Assembly (NCBI GenBank): GCA_026197015.1
Contig: JAPHRB010000039.1
Coordinates: 1-7,504 of the forward strand
Length of the DNA: 7,504 nucleotides
Origin: Gammaproteobacteria bacterium
GTDB taxonomy: Bacteria > Pseudomonadota > Gammaproteobacteria > SZUA-229
Direction of reading: 5' to 3'
How positions within the stretch are numbered: the stretch's first letter is position 1; each line of letters begins with the position of its first letter. This document shows, in pieces, positions 5,828 to 7,504 of this stretch. The notes beneath the pieces were generated by a model that had not been told where the DNA came from, ran no database searches, and saw only the letters and a program-made list of their open reading frames with translations. The position numbers were made by a program, and so were the translations under genes.

Positions 5828-6991
5828 ATGTCATCTGGTCCTCGTCAAATTATTACACCCTTCAGGCCAATTCCACTTGATGTGCCAGAAGGCATGGCTG
5901 CTAATGAATTTTTTAATAGCACTGAAAACCTTAATGACCTGATAAATAATAACGGTCTATTAGAAAATCCAGAAGGGCTCTTGCTCTATAGAAAGGCTTT
6001 GGGGCATTCAAATATATTTGACACGTCTATTATTTACAATACATCCAAATCAGTTTTAAACCCTCTTGGCCGACCTGTACGACGTACTCAGGTACCCAGT
6101 AATGTAAAACATGACTGGAACAGAATGAATCAAATCATTATTGAGTATATGATCGAGAAATTTCCTGATCCATCTGAACATCTTGTGTTGGCAGGTGAGG
6201 CCAGTTTAGATGCAACCTGGCCATTAACTTCTCCCGGTGTGCCCAGTATTCGGATGTTACATAATCATTTTATTGTTTTTGATCAGCAACAATTAAAAAA
6301 AGCAGAATCTGCAGACCCTGCAAATCCAAACTTAACTGATGGGGGGCAACATAGTCTCTTTCAATCATATATGAAAGATGTATACCGTGATTTTCTATCG
6401 CAACTCGATCTTGAAATTTTAAAACCTGTAAGTAGCAGTGAGTCTACATTGAAATTAACTGGCTATCCACAGGGTCTACCAAGTTGGAAAATACAGGGTG
6501 GGGTAGATGCACTTAAAGATATTCGTTTCTGGAAAGAGTATGATGAGGTTCTAAAAGGCTTTATTGATTTCTACCGTGCTTTCTTTTCGCAGGTCTCATC
6601 ACGTAATTCCCCTGTACCCAAAAACGCATATTTTCCAGAACAAATTGAATCTGTATTATTGTTTAATAACGATTTTTTAGGTGCAGCTAAAAAAGTCAGA
6701 GAACAATGTATTCTCGACCCAAAATATTCAAATTCAATACGTTGGCAACCCGCGTTTAAGCAGCTAATTTATAGAAATGACCAAAATGATCTTATAGTAA
6801 CTATAAGTCAAAATTCAATAGGTAATGCAATTACAGAGTTATTGGGTGTGGTTGTAAAGCGTGCGCCTGATGCAGAAGCATATGAAAAATCTGAACCTGA
6901 GTTACTAGAGAAGTTACTGGATGTAAGAAGTCGTTTAATTAAGGCTGATTTAGGCCAGGGAATAGCTACAGCCCATTGGGGTGATGCGTAG
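5828..6991 (+). CDS. Uncharacterised 387-residue soluble protein
   Basis: I do not recognise this family. The ATG at 5828 has an AGGA site (5818-5821) six bases upstream, and a probable terminator lies ahead of it, so it seems to be a single-gene unit. The protein has no signal peptide or membrane helix and only one cysteine (in REQCILDP). Visible segments are a Pro-rich start (TPFRPIPLDVPEG), NPLGRPVRR (78-86), LVLAGEASLDATWPLTSPG (119-137), then MLHNHFIVF with His145 and His147, a GYPQGLPSWK stretch, a helical region (RFWKEYDEVLKGFIDFYRAFF) and a C-terminal ITELLGVVVKRAP helix. The alternating His on a hydrophobic strand recalls HIT/GalT-like nucleotide-binding enzymes, but the full HIT signature is absent, so this is only a weak hint. 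The gene converges on the minus-strand gene to its right. Confidence 0.85.
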   Translation: MSSGPRQIITPFRPIPLDVPEGMAANEFFNSTENLNDLINNNGLLENPEGLLLYRKALGHSNIFDTSIIYNTSKSVLNPLGRPVRRTQVPSNVKHDWNRMNQIIIEYMIEKFPDPSEHLVLAGEASLDATWPLTSPGVPSIRMLHNHFIVFDQQQLKKAESADPANPNLTDGGQHSLFQSYMKDVYRDFLSQLDLEILKPVSSSESTLKLTGYPQGLPSWKIQGGVDALKDIRFWKEYDEVLKGFIDFYRAFFSQVSSRNSPVPKNAYFPEQIESVLLFNNDFLGAAKKVREQCILDPKYSNSIRWQPAFKQLIYRNDQNDLIVTISQNSIGNAITELLGVVVKRAPDAEAYEKSEPELLEKLLDVRSRLIKADLGQGIATAHWGDA

Positions 6992-7002
6992 TGTAAAGAA
7001 AA

Positions 7003-7025
7003 AAGCACCCACAGTGTGGGTGCTT
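7003..7025 (-). terminator. Shared intergenic terminator, T-tract on the minus strand
   Basis: A perfect 10-base-pair stem, AAGCACCCAC (7003-7012) with GTGGGTGCTT (7016-7025), closes on a 3-base loop. Read on the minus strand it is followed by TTTTCTTT (the complement of 6995-7002), a proper U-tract, so it suits the minus-strand gene ending at 7067. On the plus strand the tail is AATAA, weaker for the 387-residue gene, though the stem alone may still help to stop transcription. Confidence 0.85.
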
Positions 7026-7066
7026 AATAAGCGCTGATACTCGTCCTTTTTTATATAATTTTTTAT

Positions 7067-7504
7067 CTATGTAGCATTCTTTGAAATACTTGAAATTACC
7101 TGACTCAAAGCATGATCAAAAACTGAATGATCTTCTAGAAGCTGTGATTGATTGTTGAGTAGTTCATTAGTGAATTTAAGGGCATCTTTTTCAATAACCA
7201 TTGTGCCTTTTCTATCAACAAAAACTAATCTAGCATTTTCAGGTGTTATTAACGAAAGTTTAAGTCTTCGAGGTGGCGTATCGTCGCCAGTGTAAATTTT
7301 GAACCAGACATCTGGTTTAACAAATGCAGGTAGCTCTGCAATAATTTCTTTAGATGTCTTGGCTTTTACTTCTATAGGGCTAGGCTTATCCTTACTTTTA
7401 TCCGCATATATTGAGTCCTTCAATGATATTTCTTCAGCCTGTACTAACGCTTTCCCTTCAAAAAAATCAGAGTCGTTAATTGTTCTTTCATAATGTCTTT
7501 TAAG
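7067..7504 (-). CDS. DUF1631-like protein, C-terminal part (partial, runs off the window)
   Basis: Reading leftward from 7504 the frame is open to a TAG at 7067-7069, giving 145 residues with no start required inside the window; a TTG at 7423 is an internal codon, not a real start. The first 50 or so residues are polar (RHYERTINDSDFF, then DKSKDKPSP), like a linker. A compact C-terminal domain follows with DVWFKIYTGD, RRLKLSLITPENARLVFVDRKG, and LLEDHSVFDHALSQVISSI. This matches the pattern I know from the end of DUF1631 proteins: a W-x-x-x strand, then R-x-KLS, then FV-(N/D)-R-x-G, and a final FDRAL-like helix. The family's function is not established. The bulk of the protein lies beyond the right edge. 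Confidence 0.68.
   Translation of the reverse strand, partial: LKRHYERTINDSDFFEGKALVQAEEISLKDSIYADKSKDKPSPIEVKAKTSKEIIAELPAFVKPDVWFKIYTGDDTPPRRLKLSLITPENARLVFVDRKGTMVIEKDALKFTNELLNNQSQLLEDHSVFDHALSQVISSISKNAT

Noticed and set aside
6808..7008. Minus-strand 66-residue open frame opposite the end of the 387-residue gene
   Set aside because: It lies wholly antisense to a better-supported gene and begins in the terminator region; it has low-complexity Ser-rich content.
7299..7493. Plus-strand 64-residue open frame opposite the DUF1631-like gene
   Set aside because: The minus-strand frame is open to the window edge and has a recognisable domain; this one is its complement.

Overview
The window is AT-rich, densely coding bacterial chromosome, almost certainly from a gammaproteobacterium. 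The evidence is the gene order at the left end (end of ihfB, then lapA, lapB, pyrF and a small secreted ComEA-like gene) and the close match of the YcbL-type hydrolase and the TPMT-type methyltransferase to gammaproteobacterial proteins. The genus cannot be told from the sequence alone.

Layout. Positions 1-2651, plus strand: the last codons of ihfB, then lapA and lapB (inner-membrane proteins of lipopolysaccharide homeostasis), pyrF (pyrimidine synthesis) and a 90-residue secreted helix-hairpin-helix protein, closed by a strong terminator at 2686-2720. Positions 2761-3420: a TPMT-type S-methyltransferase with its own ribosome binding site. Positions 3488-4002: the decayed remains of a cyclic-nucleotide-binding plus rhodanese gene, with two in-frame stops, a frameshift and no 5' end. 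Positions 4110-5689: a compact three-gene unit (unknown 107-residue protein, NAD(P)H:FMN-reductase-like flavoprotein, YcbL-type metallo-hydrolase) joined by a 4-base overlap and a 3-base gap. Positions 5828-6991: an unrecognised 387-residue soluble protein. Positions 7067-7504, minus strand: the C-terminal end of what looks like a DUF1631 protein, converging on the 387-residue gene across a shared hairpin whose T-tract favours the minus-strand gene.

How the genes work together. LapA and LapB act together at the inner membrane to adjust LpxC turnover and LPS assembly. The middle block (methyltransferase, rhodanese remnant, flavin reductase, glyoxalase-II-like hydrolase) has a loose theme of thiol, electrophile or redox housekeeping, but that link is inference. 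I found no mobile element, CRISPR array, tRNA or rRNA.

The most unusual structure is the lapA-lapB junction. Four 8-base repeat units form a chain of overlapping ATGA stop/start sites with no visible Shine-Dalgarno sequence. It looks like a relay of termination and reinitiation leading into lapB. The 387-residue gene and the 107-residue gene are the best candidates for undescribed proteins. No clear new multi-gene system is evident.
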